Shown one piece after another: positions 15,396 to 24,060 of a DNA stretch of 30,986 nucleotides. Numbering within the stretch: position 1 is the stretch's first letter; the number at the start of each line of letters is the position of its first letter. The translations under genes were made by a program, and so were the position numbers. A model generated the notes under the pieces. That model was not told the origin of the DNA, made no database searches, and was given only the letters and a program-made list of their open reading frames with translations. The stretch is from JBBAEA01 sp041656175 (GTDB lineage: Bacteria > Myxococcota_A > Bradymonadia > UBA4248), in NCBI GenBank assembly GCA_041656175.1, contig JBBAEA010000023.1, forward strand, positions 1 through 30,986. Direction: 5' to 3'.

Positions 15396-18300
15396 CTAAC
15401 TACAACCACTTGTGGAACCACAGCTTTCACATTTGAGGCAGGTTCCGTTTCGCAGCATGGTGAAATTGCCGCACTCGGTGCAAGGGTCGCCTTCGTAGCC
15501 CTTAAGTCGGGCGATTTGGCGCGCATCGAATTGGGCAGGGGAGAGCGGGATTTTGTTGCCGTTACTGGCGCTGGGGGCTGCACGCTTGCCGTCAAAGCCG
15601 GGGAGGTAGGGAACGCTAAACTGCGAGTCCTCCTCCGTGCTTTGTGGGAGGTTTTCGGGATTGACGTGGGCGAGTGCGGTGTTGCCAAGGTAGGTGATGC
15701 CAAGTTCGCGGAAGATGTAGTCGATGATGGAGGTGGCGAATTTAATCGTCGAGTGCCCGTTAACGGGGCCTGATGGCTCAAATCGCGTGAACACGAAGGC
15801 GTCGACGTACTCCTCAAGCGGGACGCCGTGTTGCAAGCCCAGCGAAACGGCGATGGCAAAGCAGTTCATAAGGCTGCGGAAGGCTGCGCCCTCCTTGTGC
15901 ATGTCGATAAAGATTTCGCCTAAGGAACCGTCGGCGTACTCGCCTGTGCGCAAATACACGTTATTGCCACCAAGCGCCGCTTTTTGTGTGTAACCGCTAC
16001 GTCGACTGGGCAGTTTGTACCTTTTAGTCGTTCGGCGCGCCTCGAAAAGATGCGCCTGTCGACGCGGATTGGTGGCGACGCTTCGTTCGGGGACGGGAGT
16101 CGTTTCGCTAGGTAAGTCCTCGAAAACTGCCGTATTGAGCGGCTGTGACAACTTTGAACCATCGCGGTAGAGCGCAATCGACTTAAGCATGACCTTGTAG
16201 GCAAGCAGGTGTACATCGAGAACGTCCTGCAAGCTAGATTCGGCTGGAAGATTGATGGTTTTGGAGATGGCGCCCGAAACGAAGGGTTGCACCGCGGCCA
16301 TCATGTAAACATGCGCATTGGCAGAAATATAGCGAGTTCCAAGAGCGCCACAGCGATTTGCGCAATCAAAAACCGAAAGATGCTCTTTTTTGAGATGCGG
16401 CGCGCCCTCCACCGTCATGGTGCCAAGGGCGTAGAGGTTGGCAGCTTGGATTTGCTGGGGGCTAAAGCCAAGTTCTGCAAGGAGGCTAAAGCCTGGGGCT
16501 TGCATGCGTTCAACGCTAATCTTGAGTACCGATTCGCAAAACTCGCGACCGATAACGTCGGGAGTTACGGCAAATTGTAGGTCAAAAGCAGACTTGAGTT
16601 GCTGCTCGATTTTTTCGATTTCCATGGCTCGCAGCCCCTGCTTCATCAGCGTCGCGCGATTGACAAAGGGTGCCTCGGCAATGCTGGCGCGACCAACGAC
16701 GTATTCGCAGATTTCCTTAACCTCGTTTTCGCTGTAACCAAGCGCTTTGAGTGCCGAGGGGATCGCGGTGTTGATCATTCTAAAGTATCCGCCTTCAGTG
16801 AGTTTTTTGAACTTCACAAGCGCGAAATCTGGCTCCACGCCCGTCGTATCGCAGTCCATCAACAAACCGATGGTTCCCGTGGGCGCAATCGCGCTGACCT
16901 GAGCATTGCGGAAGCCGTGATTGCTCCCGAGTTTTAGCGCGCTATCCCATGCGTTTTGGGCGGCTACGAGTATACTGCGATCAAAGCTCGATTCGGGCGG
17001 CAAATACGGCGCAACGCTTAGCTCTTCATAGCTTTCGCGGGGGGCAAAATGCGCCGCCCTGCGGTGATTGCGGATAACGCGAAGCATGTCGTTCGCGTTC
17101 TCGGCGTAGCCCGCAAACGCTCCCAGTTCTTGGGCAATACGCGCGCTGGCTTCGTAGGCAACGCCCGAGCTTAACGAGGAAATCGCCGCCGCCAACGCCC
17201 GCGCTTCATCGGAATCGTAGGCTAGGCCTTTTCGCATAATGAGCGAGCCCAAGTTCGCAAAACCTAGACCGAGCGGGCGGAATAAGTAGCTTTGCTCTGC
17301 GATGCGCGCGCTCGGGTACTGTGCCATGTAAACCGTGATTTCGAGCGCAAGTGTTAAAAGTTTCACCGCTGCAACGTATTCATCGACTTTAAAACTACCA
17401 TCGGCGTTGAGGAATTTTACCAAGTTGATCGACGCCAAATTGCACGCGGAATCGTCCAAAAACATAAACTCCGAACACGGATTACTCGCCCGAATTTCGC
17501 CAGACTTTGGACAACAGTGCCAGTCGTTGATCGTATCGTGGAATTGTAAGCCCGGATCCGCGCAGGCCCACGCGTTATAGGCTATATCGTTCCAGAGTTC
17601 GCGAGCCGAAACGCGTTTGCACACTGTTCCGTCAGTGCGACGAAGCAGCTCCCATTCTTCATCGTTTTCTACGGCTTTCATGAATTTTGCACTAAGCCTG
17701 ACCGAATTGTTCGCATTTTGTCCGCTTACCGATTGATATGCGTTGCCCTCAAAGCCTGCGTCCATAAGCTCGAAATCGCGCTGCTCGATCTGGTAGCGCG
17801 CCGCTTGAACTTGCCTAAAAACCAGTGCCTGTGGCACGCCATCACTTAGCGCTGCTTTAATCGCGCGCCCAAGATCCGCGTTGTGCTTTACGTCGCAGCG
17901 TTTTTGTAGATCAGGCTCCACGGTAGCCTGCGAAATAGCGCTACGAATATTTTCTAGATGCTTTCGCGTTAAAATCGAACCAGATACTAAAGATGCAACC
18001 TTTTCCTCTTCGCGGCGCTTCCAATTCACGAACTCGCCGATATCGGGGTGATCAGCATCAAGCGCCACCATCTTTGCAGCGCGACGAGTGGTTCCCCCAG
18101 ATTTAATTGCGCCCGCCGCTGCATCGCCAATTTGCAAAAAGCTCATAAGCCCCGAAGATTTGCCCCCACCCGACAAGCTCTCGCCCTTAGCGCGTAATTG
18201 CGAGAAGTTGCTCCCCGTGCCTGAGCCAAACTTAAAGAGCCGCGCTTCACGCGCCCACAAATCCATAATGCCGTTGGGGCCGATGAGATCGTCTTCTACA

Positions 18301-18908
18301 GACTGAATAAAGCAAGCATGCGCTTGTGGGTGCTTGTAAGAATCCTCACTAAGCTCGCATTCGCCGTTCTCGGGGTTGACGCGATAGTGCCCCGCATGCA
18401 TTGCGCTGATGCCGTAGGCCCAGTGCAGACCCGTGTTGAACCACTGCGGCGAATTTGGCGCGGCAAGTTGGTGGCAGAGTAGATAGCAGCACTCATCGTA
18501 GAAGACGCGCGCGTCTTCTTCGCTGTCAAAGTAGCCGCTCCTTACACCCCAATACGCCCAGCAGCCCGCAATGCGGTGAAAAACATCGCGCGCGTCTTTT
18601 TCGCGCCCGTAGCGATCGCCTTCGGGTAAATCGGCGAGCGCCTCTTCATCGGCGCAGCTGCGCCATAGCCACTCGGGAACGCCGTCTTCGGCTATTTTTC
18701 GCAAACGCGCAGGAACCATGGTTTTACGTAAGTACTTCTGTGCCAAAATGTCACTAGCGATCTGCGACCAATCACTAGGTACCATCAAAGTAATGAGCTG
18801 GGAGCTAGCGCTTCCATCGAGGTTGCGAAGCATGCTGCTTCTGCTCTCAAAACTTACGCCTTCCCATGCGTTAGCCAAGCCTTTGGTAAAAACACGTTCA
18901 CACTTCAT
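15396..18908 (-). CDS. nrdJ: Vitamin B12-dependent (class II) ribonucleotide reductase
   Basis: 1170 residues. It reduces ribonucleotides to deoxyribonucleotides using adenosylcobalamin, so oxygen is neither needed nor harmful. Family marks: an N-terminal MKCERVFTKG start and WSQIASDILAQKYLRK, PNSPQWFNTG, HACFIQSVEDDL, RLFKFGSGTGSNFS, NPCSEFMFLDDSACNLASINL (substrate-site region), APTGTIGLLMDCDTTGVEP, and a C-terminal zinc-type CTECG-x8-CLKCESCGSTSGC that carries the redox Cys. The start at 18908 is chosen because family proteins begin MKxERxF; 47 more open codons upstream look non-coding. No cobalamin riboswitch pattern was recognised upstream. Structured element E4 lies directly after the stop. 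Confidence 0.97.
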   Translation of the reverse strand: MKCERVFTKGLANAWEGVSFESRSSMLRNLDGSASSQLITLMVPSDWSQIASDILAQKYLRKTMVPARLRKIAEDGVPEWLWRSCADEEALADLPEGDRYGREKDARDVFHRIAGCWAYWGVRSGYFDSEEDARVFYDECCYLLCHQLAAPNSPQWFNTGLHWAYGISAMHAGHYRVNPENGECELSEDSYKHPQAHACFIQSVEDDLIGPNGIMDLWAREARLFKFGSGTGSNFSQLRAKGESLSGGGKSSGLMSFLQIGDAAAGAIKSGGTTRRAAKMVALDADHPDIGEFVNWKRREEEKVASLVSGSILTRKHLENIRSAISQATVEPDLQKRCDVKHNADLGRAIKAALSDGVPQALVFRQVQAARYQIEQRDFELMDAGFEGNAYQSVSGQNANNSVRLSAKFMKAVENDEEWELLRRTDGTVCKRVSARELWNDIAYNAWACADPGLQFHDTINDWHCCPKSGEIRASNPCSEFMFLDDSACNLASINLVKFLNADGSFKVDEYVAAVKLLTLALEITVYMAQYPSARIAEQSYLFRPLGLGFANLGSLIMRKGLAYDSDEARALAAAISSLSSGVAYEASARIAQELGAFAGYAENANDMLRVIRNHRRAAHFAPRESYEELSVAPYLPPESSFDRSILVAAQNAWDSALKLGSNHGFRNAQVSAIAPTGTIGLLMDCDTTGVEPDFALVKFKKLTEGGYFRMINTAIPSALKALGYSENEVKEICEYVVGRASIAEAPFVNRATLMKQGLRAMEIEKIEQQLKSAFDLQFAVTPDVIGREFCESVLKISVERMQAPGFSLLAELGFSPQQIQAANLYALGTMTVEGAPHLKKEHLSVFDCANRCGALGTRYISANAHVYMMAAVQPFVSGAISKTINLPAESSLQDVLDVHLLAYKVMLKSIALYRDGSKLSQPLNTAVFEDLPSETTPVPERSVATNPRRQAHLFEARRTTKRYKLPSRRSGYTQKAALGGNNVYLRTGEYADGSLGEIFIDMHKEGAAFRSLMNCFAIAVSLGLQHGVPLEEYVDAFVFTRFEPSGPVNGHSTIKFATSIIDYIFRELGITYLGNTALAHVNPENLPQSTEEDSQFSVPYLPGFDGKRAAPSASNGNKIPLSPAQFDARQIARLKGYEGDPCTECGNFTMLRNGTCLKCESCGSTSGCS

Positions 18909-19439
18909 AGAATAAACCCTACGCAAACACTCATAAAATGAAGATTCGCCAACTATTGTTCGGTTAAACAAGCGAATTGCCGACAATTGTGCGAATGCCG
19001 TTATCGCCTCCGCTGGCTGCATCTTGCCTATTTCAGAGCGCAGTGGCAAGGCTTTTTAAGAAACCAAAATGCATGTTCCGCCCTCATTAAAGACACAGTT
19101 ATGGCAAAAAGAGCTAATTTCGTTAACTGTAAAGGATGGTTTGCATTATAATGCTCACCGCTTAGAGCAAGGCATGTATTTTATTCTATGAAACTTAAGG
19201 TCTTTGCGCAAATCAAGAAAGTAAAATAAACCTCGCAAAACGTCGTACTTACCAACTAAAGTGAGGTATCTATAACGCAGCAAAAGCTAAAGCATAAATA
19301 AGGTCAAAAGAAAGAATAGAAAAAAGGCATTTCGAAAGATAAAAAAGTATAAAGGAACTGCTTTATCAGTGCCACAGCCATCCAAGGCTGTGGCTCTTTC
19401 GCGCTGTGTTATGACGATTAATATCCTGCTACTTTTTGC
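18909..19439. other. AT-rich intergenic region upstream of nrdJ
   Basis: 531 bases without a credible gene. It holds short inverted repeats around 18945-18985 (ATTCGC...GCGAAT), a palindromic CATTATAATG (19144-19153) that could be a -10 box on either strand but lacks a good -35, and a hairpin at 19371. The region becomes clearly more AT-rich past 19060, as does the gene block to 21360. Confidence 0.5.
19371..19394 (-). terminator. Hairpin after PrcB-like gene, ATCCA loop
   Basis: A perfect 9-bp stem GCCACAGCC/GGCTGTGGC encloses ATCCAA. It lies 49 bases after the stop of the gene ending at 19443. There is no good T-run on the minus strand, so termination is uncertain. Two other hairpins with nearly the same loop are at 21540 and 22674. 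Confidence 0.5.
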
Positions 19440-19442
19440 ATT

Positions 19443-20540
19443 TTATTCACAAACAAGTTCTCGCTCGTTAAACTCAATATCATAATCGTTTTTAGGAAGC
19501 TGAATTAGCATTATTGGCTCAGATAGTGCCTCTCCTTCATCTTGACCAGCACAATGAGTGATATGAACCTCAACTTTAGAATCAATGCAAATATCATCAA
19601 TTTGAAGTGAATAGGCTATTGTCGGTTGCTCGCCACCCGAAAGATAAAGAACAAAATCCTTCGCGAAATCAACCGAGTTAATGACGGTATCGTCCAATCC
19701 TAGCGCGGTCAATGGTGCAAGATCGTCTTTGGATGATAAGAGTTTATAATAAGGGCTTGGTTTAGAGTTTACACTGTAATTGTCTGCTTTTAGGAGAACT
19801 TTATATTCGACAGATTCCTTGCAGGAAATCTGAGCAGAGTCATTAACTAAAGCACGCAACGCAACGATATCAAGAATGTCACGATTTTTATTGATGAATG
19901 ACTGCCAATCGCAAGCATCTATTTTTATATTTAAAGAACCATATAGTGCGCCATAATAATCTTGTGCCCTTTCCGCACTGACGAGATTAGGGTTTAGCTC
20001 TATGAACTTATCAAGCCCGATTTTACGAGCTTCTAAAATGTCTAATTTTAGTTGTTCCAGACGCTTGTTGTTAATAGCTTCCGCTTCTGCCAAAGAAACA
20101 ACTTTGCCATTACATGAAGTAATAGTGTTGCTTTCATGACTAAAAAAACAGAACTCGGATTCGTCCCTATCTGGAATCACAATTTTCGGCTCGACAGCAA
20201 GCAATAACGTCTTGTTATCGCACCCAAGCTTTAATGCGTTATCAATTCTTGGATCGATCTGCAATACACCTAAAGCAGCCTGAACCTGTTCAGAGCTTGC
20301 GGCTTCTCCATTCGTAAATTTCCCTTTGCACACTTTTTTAGCATAATCATTGAGATAGCATCTTACACTTAGTGAACCTTCGCCCGCTGGTATGACTATT
20401 TCCCGCAAAGTCCATGCAATCTCTGAATACCCAACAAGTTTTGAACTTTCCCTATCATTTGTTTGATTTGACGAGCCTCCAGAGTTGACACATGCGCTCA
20501 AAGTAGCTACGCAGAAGATAAAAGCAAATGTTTTCCTCAT
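19443..20540 (-). CDS. Lipoprotein with C-terminal PrcB-like domain
   Basis: 365 residues from the ATG at 20540 (AGGAG eight bases upstream; another ATG two codons earlier is too close to it). The lipobox TLSAC gives Cys17. The middle is helical and unrecognised. The last 65 residues (FVLYLSGGEQPTIAYSLQIDDI, then SEPIMLIQLPKNDYDIEF) fit the PrcB C-terminal domain pattern of a strand, P-T-x-G-Y-S-like turn and P-x-x-L-x-x-I-P-K. In Treponema denticola PrcB is a lipoprotein that binds the subtilisin-like protease PrtP. Here the gene directly follows a subtilisin-like gene remnant by 12 bases, which supports the call. The usual GGY turn is IAY here. Base composition is AT-rich compared with its neighbours. 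Confidence 0.7.
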   Translation of the reverse strand: MRKTFAFIFCVATLSACVNSGGSSNQTNDRESSKLVGYSEIAWTLREIVIPAGEGSLSVRCYLNDYAKKVCKGKFTNGEAASSEQVQAALGVLQIDPRIDNALKLGCDNKTLLLAVEPKIVIPDRDESEFCFFSHESNTITSCNGKVVSLAEAEAINNKRLEQLKLDILEARKIGLDKFIELNPNLVSAERAQDYYGALYGSLNIKIDACDWQSFINKNRDILDIVALRALVNDSAQISCKESVEYKVLLKADNYSVNSKPSPYYKLLSSKDDLAPLTALGLDDTVINSVDFAKDFVLYLSGGEQPTIAYSLQIDDICIDSKVEVHITHCAGQDEGEALSEPIMLIQLPKNDYDIEFNERELVCE

Positions 20541-20552
20541 GTCCATTTCTCC

Positions 20553-21353
20553 TTATTTGAATACACTTACAGCCATATTTAATGTAGCACTCTGGTCATA
20601 GTTAGCAACACGCTCATGGTTTGAGTCAGAATCTGAAGGTACTAGTCGTTGATAGTTATTTAAATACGAGCTTGCTGGGCACCCTTCATCGCCGATATAT
20701 ACACCAACACCTTGACCATTCCTATTATATACATAACCAGCACTTTGTGTCACATAAGTAGCATTCATTGCGCTTGCAATTGATTCAGGTTCAGATGGAT
20801 GAAATAATTCTATCCCAATTAATTTACTGTGCTCACTTAATTTATCTATTTCAGATTTATTAACATTGACAATTAACGAATCATAACCATTTATGAATTC
20901 TTGCTGAGTTCTATCATCAATTTTTACCTCAAGGGTTTCTATCTCATCAATAATCTTTTCACGCAAATCACGATTAGCTTTGATTGATGCTTCTCTTTCG
21001 TTTAAGATATTATCATTAAGCCAGAGCTTGTCTTGCTCACCCATTAACTTTCTATTTAAAAATGCAATTTCTTCATCTTTGCCATTATTAATTACTTACA
21101 AATGGACTGTTTTTCTGTAGACATCAATAGTCTCATCAAATACTAAGGCAACAGGAATTGTATTCTCCCATAGACTCTCATCATCAAAGTAACGAATAAT
21201 CTCTTCTGAAAACTGAACCCTTTTACTAAGAGACTGATTATTCTGAATAATATTATCCTCCTCCTTAGGATAGTTATCATCTCCACAACCTGAAAAAAGT
21301 ATAAATGCCACCGACGCAAACATCAATAATTGAATGTCTGCTATTTTTCTCAT
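20553..21353 (-). pseudogene. Subtilisin-like (S8) lipoprotein protease remnant with in-frame stop
   Basis: The ATG at 21353 has a strong AAGGAGGG site and begins a lipoprotein signal (FILFSGC). The frame meets TAA at 21096-21098 after 85 residues. Reading on in the same frame gives 17 more open codons and then the segment to 20553, with no frameshift, so this is one gene with a nonsense codon. The downstream part has a coiled-coil propeptide-like stretch (YDSLIVNVNKSEIDKL), then NGQGVGVYIGDEGC, which fits the catalytic Asp strand of S8 peptidases, and SNHERVAN, which fits the His region. It ends soon after, so the oxyanion Asn and catalytic Ser are missing. It is followed by a PrcB-like gene. 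A translated short lipoprotein may still be made. Confidence 0.7.
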
Positions 21354-21539
21354 AACACGCCCTCCTTACACCTAGAGCCACAAACAACCAAACTCATTGT
21401 GGCGCTGCGCCTCTCTACAGTCAACTCAAATCTAAGACAAGTTACGATCACAGCCATAATTTTTCTTTAGGCATATTATCTCTTAATGGTGAAACAAAAA
21501 GGCAGTTTGTTCTAGAAAGCATAAAAGAATACTTTCTTT

Positions 21540-21656
21540 GGTTCCACAGCTATCCAAGGCTATGAAACCCTCGAGCACGGCCTTGAGCACATCCACAATT
21601 TCCGTCGGGAACGAAAATCGAACGCCCATAGACGCCTCGTAAGGCTGCGTCCTATG
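21540..21656. other. Intergenic hairpins upstream of protease remnant
   Basis: Within the 446-base gap 21354-21799 no gene is seen. Bases 21540-21570 form an imperfect hairpin with the loop ATCCAA, like those at 19371 and 22674. Bases 21627-21656 form another hairpin with arms CATAGACGC and GCGTCCTATG and one bulge. The long-hairpin repeat at 21699 follows. Confidence 0.45.
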
Positions 21657-21698
21657 TGCAACGCTCGCTAATCGTCACCTTTCGTGACGCATTTGTGT

Positions 21699-21772
21699 GG
21701 AAGAGGGTACGAGGGGGAGGGAGAGTTTTTCTTTTGCAACAAGAAAAATACCACACCCCGTACAAAGCTCTC
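21699..21772 (-). repeat. 75-bp long-hairpin repeat, diverged copy
   Basis: On the minus strand it starts GAGAGCTTTGTACGG and ends GTACCCTCTTCC, like the copy at 28483 (GAGAGCTTTGCACGG ... GTACCCCCCTTCC). The two arms still pair over most of their length (GTAC ends, T-rich/A-rich centre) but with several mismatches. It lies 27 bases beyond the end of the flavin reductase gene, in sense orientation to it if read past 21800. Confidence 0.7.
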
Positions 21773-21799
21773 ATATTTCTACTTTGGCGCAGCTCGTGC

Positions 21800-22558
21800 T
21801 TAGGCAGCCACCACTAGCTTGTCGAAGAAGCTAGCGTCCTTTTTACAAATCGGACAAATATAGCCATCGGGCAGCTCATCAGCTTCCAACTCAAAACCAC
21901 AAACGCGGCAGTGGAAAATCGTCTTCGTTTTGACGCTGGCTGGCTCTGGCTCGATCTTGTCGAATGCCTCAACCCCGTGTTTACAAATCGGACAAATATA
22001 GCCCTCGGGCAACTCGTCGGCTTCCAACTCAAAACCACAAATGCGGCAGTGGAACACCGTTTTTCGGCGAACTTGCGCGCGCGGTTTTGGCTTTACGTGG
22101 CTTTGATAGTAGCTGTAAGTCAAAGTCTCCTTCTCGCCCAAAACCTCGGCGCTTAGCACATCGGCCAAAAAGAGCGTGTGCGTGCCCAAATCGGTAGTAC
22201 TCGAAATCTTACAACAAAGGCTCGCGTTTACATGCTTCAGCAACCTAATACACTCGCCCCATCGCTCGCAGCGCACTGGCGGTTCCTCGAACTTATCGAC
22301 ATCGCGCCCCGATTGGTAACCGAAGTGTTTTATAAGCTCGAAGGGCGTGTCTTCCGTTAGAACGCTAAGGGTGAAACGCCCCGATTCCACGATCATGTCG
22401 TGGGTTAAATTCGATTTGCTCACGGCTACGACGAGGCGCAACGGTTCCTCGGTTACCTGCATCACCGTGTTTATGATGCAGCCATTATCTCGATCTTTCG
22501 AACGAGATGCCAAAATATAGAGCCCGTAACCAATTTTAAACAGCGCTTTCATGTCCAT
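21800..22558 (-). CDS. Flavin reductase with two rubredoxin-like domains
   Basis: 252 residues. Residues 1 to about 160 form an FMN-binding flavin reductase domain (LYILASRSKDRDNGCIINTVMQVT, PLRLVVAVSKSNLTHDMI, GRFTLSVLTED, FGYQSGRDVDKF). Two near-identical short rubredoxin-like domains follow: C171-x2-C174 with C189-x2-C192, and C217-x2-C220 with C235-x2-C238. The family is the high-molecular-weight rubredoxin (Hrb) of anaerobes, which passes electrons from NAD(P)H to flavodiiron proteins or rubrerythrin; that has one such domain. The spacing between Cys pairs (14) is short, as in rubrerythrin-type domains. GAGGG lies upstream of the ATG. Likely a cytoplasmic oxidative-stress electron carrier. 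Confidence 0.92.
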   Translation of the reverse strand: MDMKALFKIGYGLYILASRSKDRDNGCIINTVMQVTEEPLRLVVAVSKSNLTHDMIVESGRFTLSVLTEDTPFELIKHFGYQSGRDVDKFEEPPVRCERWGECIRLLKHVNASLCCKISSTTDLGTHTLFLADVLSAEVLGEKETLTYSYYQSHVKPKPRAQVRRKTVFHCRICGFELEADELPEGYICPICKHGVEAFDKIEPEPASVKTKTIFHCRVCGFELEADELPDGYICPICKKDASFFDKLVVAA

Positions 22559-22673
22559 GTCGAATTTCCCTCGTTTAAGCCAAAGACAACAGGCGCATCA
22601 TTATATATAGGCGTGTTTAGAATTCAAGAGTTCCAAAAGCTGTCTTAAGGCCTATCTGGCAAAGTGCCCCGTA

Positions 22674-22703
22674 GAGCTGTGTGCCATCCATTGGCACACG
22701 CTC
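22674..22703. other. Strong hairpin with TCCAT loop between metK and flavin reductase
   Basis: Arms GTGTGCCA (22679-22686) and TGGCACAC (22692-22699) with outer GAGC/GCTC pairs enclose TCCAT. There is no T-run on either side, so it is not a classic terminator. It lies downstream of metK and upstream of the flavin reductase gene on the minus strand. Confidence 0.5.
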
Positions 22704-22776
22704 CAGAGACTGTTTTGTTGCCGAATTTTATGAGACAGCACACGCGTTGGGAGCCGCACGCCCCCAAAAAAGTAAA

Positions 22777-23940
22777 CTAGCCCTTCAGCGCATCCACCTT
22801 ATCGGTGCGCTCCCAAGTAAATAGGCCGTTCTCGGGCTTGCGTCCAAAGTGCCCGTACGCCGCCGTCGGCAAGTAGATCGGGCGAAGTAGCTCCAAGCTC
22901 TTGATAATTTCGGCTGGTTTTAGCCCGAAATTCGCAATCACGCGGCGCTCAATTTCGGCCTCATCGATAGTAGCGGTGCCGAAAGTATCGACAAGCACAC
23001 TAACGGGCTGCGCGATACCAATAGCGTAGGCAAGTTGCACTTCACAGCGTTTGGCCAAACCAGCAGCAACGATGTTTTTGGCAATATAGCGCGCCATGTA
23101 CGTCGCTGAGCGATCAACCTTCGAGGGATCCTTGCCACTAAAAGCGCCACCGCCATGTCGCCCCATCCCGCCGTAAGTGTCGACAATCAGCTTGCGTCCA
23201 GTAAGACCGCTATCGCCTTGCGGTCCGCCAATCACAAAGCGCCCCGTGGGGTTGATGTGGTACTTGGTCTCCTTGCTGAGCAACGACGTCGGCAGCGTCG
23301 GCTTAATGACAAGCTCCATCACGGCCTCGCGCAGCGTTTTCTCGCTCACCTCGGAGCTGTGCTGCGTCGAAATAACCACGGCATCAATATGTTTGGGCGC
23401 ACCATCGACGTATGCCATCGTAATCTGGCTCTTTCCATCGGGACGCAAAAAATCGACTTTTTCGCTCTTGCGCACTTCGGCCAATCGCCGCGACAAAGCG
23501 TGTGCATGCATAATCGGCGCAGGCATTAGCTCTGGCGTCTCATCGCATGCGTAACCAAACATCATGCCTTGGTCGCCCGCACCCTGCTCCGTTACCACAC
23601 CGCGCGACGGATCCACGCCCTGCGCAATGTCGGGGCTCTGCGATTCCACCGCAACAAGCACGCCGCAGGTCTCATAATCAAAGCCCTTGAGCGAACTATT
23701 GTAACCGATTTCCTTAATCGTTCGCCGCGCTATTTCCGGTATGTTTACCCACGAGCTCGTCGTTACCTCGCCGGCCACAATCACCACGCCCGTCTTGAGC
23801 AAGGTCTCACACGCAACGTGGCAGTCCACGTCCTTCGATATTATTTCATCTAAAATCGCGTCGCTTATTTGGTCCGCTATCTTATCGGGGTGTCCCTCTG
23901 TTACCGATTCACTGGTAAACAAATAGTTCCTTTTGTTCAT
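22777..23940 (-). CDS. metK: S-adenosylmethionine synthetase
   Basis: 387 residues, normal length. It makes S-adenosylmethionine from methionine and ATP in the cytoplasm. All family signatures are visible: LFTSESVTEGHPDKIADQISD near the start, GAGDQGMMFGYA, the P-loop-like GGPQGDSGLTGRKLIVDTYGG region (in parts GGPQGDSGLTGRK), GGGAFSGKDPSKVDRSA, and a C-terminal AAYGHFGR. AGAGGGA lies upstream of the ATG. It is preceded by a palindromic leader (23974-23996), with no SAM riboswitch recognised. Confidence 0.98.
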   Translation of the reverse strand: MNKRNYLFTSESVTEGHPDKIADQISDAILDEIISKDVDCHVACETLLKTGVVIVAGEVTTSSWVNIPEIARRTIKEIGYNSSLKGFDYETCGVLVAVESQSPDIAQGVDPSRGVVTEQGAGDQGMMFGYACDETPELMPAPIMHAHALSRRLAEVRKSEKVDFLRPDGKSQITMAYVDGAPKHIDAVVISTQHSSEVSEKTLREAVMELVIKPTLPTSLLSKETKYHINPTGRFVIGGPQGDSGLTGRKLIVDTYGGMGRHGGGAFSGKDPSKVDRSATYMARYIAKNIVAAGLAKRCEVQLAYAIGIAQPVSVLVDTFGTATIDEAEIERRVIANFGLKPAEIIKSLELLRPIYLPTAAYGHFGRKPENGLFTWERTDKVDALKG

Positions 23941-23973
23941 TCAGCATCCCTCTCTCAATGCAAATACTCCAAC

Positions 23974-23996
23974 GATTTTGCGTAGCTTGCAAAATC
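23974..23996 (-). promoter_or_regulatory. Palindrome in metK leader
   Basis: A perfect 8-bp inverted repeat, GATTTTGC-(7)-GCAAAATC, lies 34 bases before the metK ATG. A weak promoter may lie upstream on the same strand: TTGACA at 24026-24031 and TAGTAG at 24003-24008, spacing 17. The palindrome would then fall at or just after the transcription start, suitable for an operator or a leader hairpin. Confidence 0.4.
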
Positions 23997-24060
23997 CTAA
24001 TACTACTAGCGAGCAGCCTACGCTTTGTCAATCATTGAATGTGTACTTCTGCTTTGGTGG

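Noticed and set aside
15222..15773. Plus-strand open frame of 183 codons over the nrdJ end
   Set aside because: It lies antisense to the conserved nrdJ C-terminus and partly in element E4; no family pattern.
18909..19049. 47-codon upstream extension of nrdJ
   Set aside because: Family proteins start at MKxERxF; the extra codons start at TTG and have no conserved residues.
19144..19153. CATTATAATG as an nrdJ promoter -10 box
   Set aside because: Palindromic AT-rich string without a suitable -35 box on either strand; 240 bases from the gene.
18909..19200. Cobalamin riboswitch upstream of the B12-dependent reductase
   Set aside because: A GCCACTG string occurs on the minus strand, but the rest of the B12-box pattern around it is missing.
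23941..24060. SAM riboswitch upstream of metK
   Set aside because: No conserved SAM-I core or similar pattern; only a simple palindrome.
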